Assembly (NCBI GenBank): GCA_018433675.1
Contig: JAHDQS010000014.1
Location: 1-64,000, forward strand
DNA length: 64,000 bases
Direction of reading: 5' to 3'
DNA from: Clostridia bacterium
Lineage (GTDB): Bacteria; Bacillota; Peptococcia; DRI-13; SM3-B62
Shown: positions 62,597 to 64,000 of the stretch, piece after piece
Layout of the letters: the number at the start of each line of letters is the position of its first letter
Numbering within the stretch: the first letter of the stretch is position 1
Translations under genes and position numbers: made by a program
The notes under the pieces: model-generated
Told to the model about the DNA's origin: nothing
Databases searched by the model: none
Seen by the model: only the letters and a program-made list of their open reading frames with translations

Positions 62597-63205
62597 TCAT
62601 TGACCCTCAGTATAATTTTCTTGTACTCGCTCATAAGTTTCTTGATTATCAATGTCTAAGTGGATACCGTAATCATCTACTTCAATCCATTCGATTTCAT
62701 CCCAGTGGTTTTGCAAAACACCCCTCGCTCCCGTATCGCCTTTTACAGTCAACAACTCAAAGAACAATTTGCTGTCGATTAAAACAGGATGTCCTCTTCT
62801 TCCCTTGTACCTCGGAACAACAATACGTGCGTCTGTTTTGTTGTATCCGGCTATAACCCTATTAATCGTTTCCTCTCTAATAAATGGCATATCGCCCGTA
62901 AATATCAATAAAGCACCAACATCTTTTCTCTTTTCCAAACATTCAACAGCGGTTTTCAAAGAAGTACTCATACCTTGTTGATAATCAAGGTTGTCCAATA
63001 TTGTTACTCCGCATCCACTTGTTTCCCTGCGGATCTTTTCCTTCTCGTGTCCAACAACGACGATAATCTCATCCACCTTTGATTTCCCGATGCATTCCAA
63101 AACCAGCCGGATAATTGATTTATCCCCCAGCTTCATAAGCAGTTTATTCTGTTTCATCCTACTCGAAAGCCCTGCCGCTAGGACCACAGCAACAACTCTT
63201 TTCAT
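62597..63205 (-). CDS. MobA/MocA-like nucleotidyltransferase for molybdenum cofactor
   Basis: A 202-residue enzyme from the ATG at 63205 (AAGGAGG upstream; a longer frame to 63244 lacks it). The nucleotide-binding motif LAAGLSSRMKQNKLLMKLGDKS and the metal site LIFTGDMPFI are those of MocA/MobA-like transferases, which attach CMP or GMP to molybdopterin. MocA (cytidylyltransferase) serves xanthine-dehydrogenase-type enzymes. It lies 38 bases after the YqeC gene, a combination typical of selenium-dependent molybdenum hydroxylase maturation. Confidence 0.9.
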   Translation of the reverse strand: MKRVVAVVLAAGLSSRMKQNKLLMKLGDKSIIRLVLECIGKSKVDEIIVVVGHEKEKIRRETSGCGVTILDNLDYQQGMSTSLKTAVECLEKRKDVGALLIFTGDMPFIREETINRVIAGYNKTDARIVVPRYKGRRGHPVLIDSKLFFELLTVKGDTGARGVLQNHWDEIEWIEVDDYGIHLDIDNQETYERVQENYTEGQ

Positions 63206-63243
63206 AGTTGCCTCCTTGATATATTGACGCATAACTATCCGCA

Positions 63244-63993
63244 CTAAGAAACCACTTTTACAGGCTTCATATCCTTTCCATACCCTGAAGTTACCACAAA
63301 CGAAGATATTTCGTTCCCTCTTCTCTTTATATCCTCTATCACCTCGTCCGCAAGTTCAACATCTTCATTTGTCCCTGCAGCCAGAAGCACGATTTTCCTG
63401 CCCTGATAGTTCTTAAATATACCTCTCTCATCTACTGCCAGAACAGCCAAATCCTCCGCCTTAATCGGCTCCCCGACCTTTTTATTCAATAGACCGGCAA
63501 CTGTCTCGAGCCGATGCACGATAGAAGCATCAAAGGCCTGACCAATTGATTTCAATGCTAATACGCCAATTACCGTACGGCATTTTGACGGTATAACCGG
63601 TTCGTAATCCTTAGGAGCTTTGAGAATCTTGCGATTTGCTCCATCCCCTTCAACGATTATCCTGTTCACAAGCCCGCTGTCGTAAATTTCATCTACCCAT
63701 TCCGGGGGTATACCCCCCACCTTCTCATTTTGAAGATTCTTAAACAAACCTGCATACCCGCACTCTCGCAGGTACTTGTTTATATAACCAATTCCCTGAT
63801 CGTATTGGTCACAAATGACGGGCGCAAAATCAACTACTTCATGTAAAAACATCTTTGTGGTGGTGGTCAGGAGAAAAGGTAGCTTCCTTTCCTGCCATTC
63901 AACACCCAGTGATTTTACTAATGAGGTCTTTCCTCCTGCCCCAACACAAGTAATGATACCCCCATCTACTCCAATTGCTTCACAAAACCGCAC
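63244..63993 (-). CDS. yqeC: YqeC-like selenium-dependent hydroxylase accessory protein
   Basis: A 249-residue protein with an N-terminal P-loop-like motif CVGAGGKTSLVKSL, TTTTKMFLHEV and the later VEGDGANRKILKAPKDYEPVIP, all characteristic of YqeC. Members accompany genes for selenium-dependent xanthine or purine hydroxylases; the exact step is not known. The frame begins with GTG at 63993, seven bases from the window edge, so an earlier start outside cannot be excluded. Confidence 0.9.
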   Translation of the reverse strand: MRFCEAIGVDGGIITCVGAGGKTSLVKSLGVEWQERKLPFLLTTTTKMFLHEVVDFAPVICDQYDQGIGYINKYLRECGYAGLFKNLQNEKVGGIPPEWVDEIYDSGLVNRIIVEGDGANRKILKAPKDYEPVIPSKCRTVIGVLALKSIGQAFDASIVHRLETVAGLLNKKVGEPIKAEDLAVLAVDERGIFKNYQGRKIVLLAAGTNEDVELADEVIEDIKRRGNEISSFVVTSGYGKDMKPVKVVS

Positions 63994-64000
63994 AACAATC

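Noticed and set aside
1-64000. CRISPR arrays, tRNA or rRNA genes, transposases, prophage modules
   Set aside because: No regularly spaced repeats, cloverleaf patterns, rRNA sequence, DDE transposases or phage structural genes were recognised.

Overview
The window looks like a chromosomal segment of a low-to-mid GC Gram-positive anaerobe of the class Clostridia, probably a spore former. The inference rests on strong AGGAGG-type ribosome binding sites with frequent TTG and GTG starts, a SipW signal peptidase with TasA/camelysin-like substrates, a YjcZ-like sporulation peptide, a CotJC-like manganese catalase remnant, EcsAB, DUF421/DUF4363 membrane proteins, FeoAB with a DtxR-family regulator, CobN-type chelatase genes behind a cobalamin riboswitch, and accessory proteins (YqeC, MocA-like) of selenium-dependent molybdenum hydroxylases. 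No genus was assigned. No rRNA, tRNA, CRISPR array or transposase was recognised.

Layout. 1-1.75 kb: a tyrosine recombinase beside a loxP-like crossover site and an array of related half-sites. 1.9-3.9 kb: a GntR/YtrA-type regulator with an ABC exporter, under a 34-bp perfect palindromic operator. 3.9-10.9 kb: mixed accessory genes (truncated Mn catalase, beta-propeller-like protein, DUF421/DUF4363 pair, secreted trypsin-like protease, serpin lipoprotein, HAD protein). 10.9-15.4 kb: LysR regulator, DAACS transporter, MBL-fold hydrolase and Asp/Glu racemase, bounded by a 30-bp direct repeat. 15.3-20.8 kb: the most unusual region, a SipW/TasA-like secretion operon. 21.2-27.3 kb: EcsAB exporter, lipoprotein, YibE/F protein, DEAD-box helicase. 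27.4-37.4 kb: a corrinoid operon (BtuF, BtuC, BtuD, CobN-like, ChlI-like, ChlD-like) under a cobalamin riboswitch with a transcription terminator. 37.4-43.6 kb: two LCMT-family methyltransferases, CDF metal exporter, DUF4846 lipoprotein, DUF1294, a second YibE/F protein, M28 peptidase. 43.7-50.9 kb: iron acquisition (DtxR, two FeoA, FeoB, FbpABC-like importer). 51-54.3 kb: actin-like ParM/Alp protein, small membrane peptides, YkuK, diguanylate cyclase. 54.4-58.5 kb: a MacB-type ABC operon with a CARDB-like secreted subunit, flanked by an inverted intergenic repeat. 58.6-64 kb: threonine synthase, polysaccharide deacetylase, glycine-zipper peptide, split chromate transporter, molybdenum-hydroxylase accessory genes.

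The strongest candidate for an undescribed system is 15367-20811 on the minus strand. Two TasA-like subunits (one carrying a CBM2-like cellulose-binding domain), an acidic coiled-coil secreted protein and a catalytically complete SipW peptidase are followed by two genes that look like a dead ABC transporter. One is an ATPase-like protein that has lost Walker A, signature, Walker B and switch residues. The other is a polytopic membrane protein fused to an S26-peptidase-like domain whose catalytic Ser and His are replaced. A class I cyclic-di-GMP riboswitch with its own promoter lies inside the operon, directly before the second TasA-like gene, linking this surface system to c-di-GMP. A diguanylate cyclase is encoded elsewhere in the window.

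All assignments were made by reading motifs by eye. Family names for DUF proteins and small peptides are recognition from memory and were not checked against a database.
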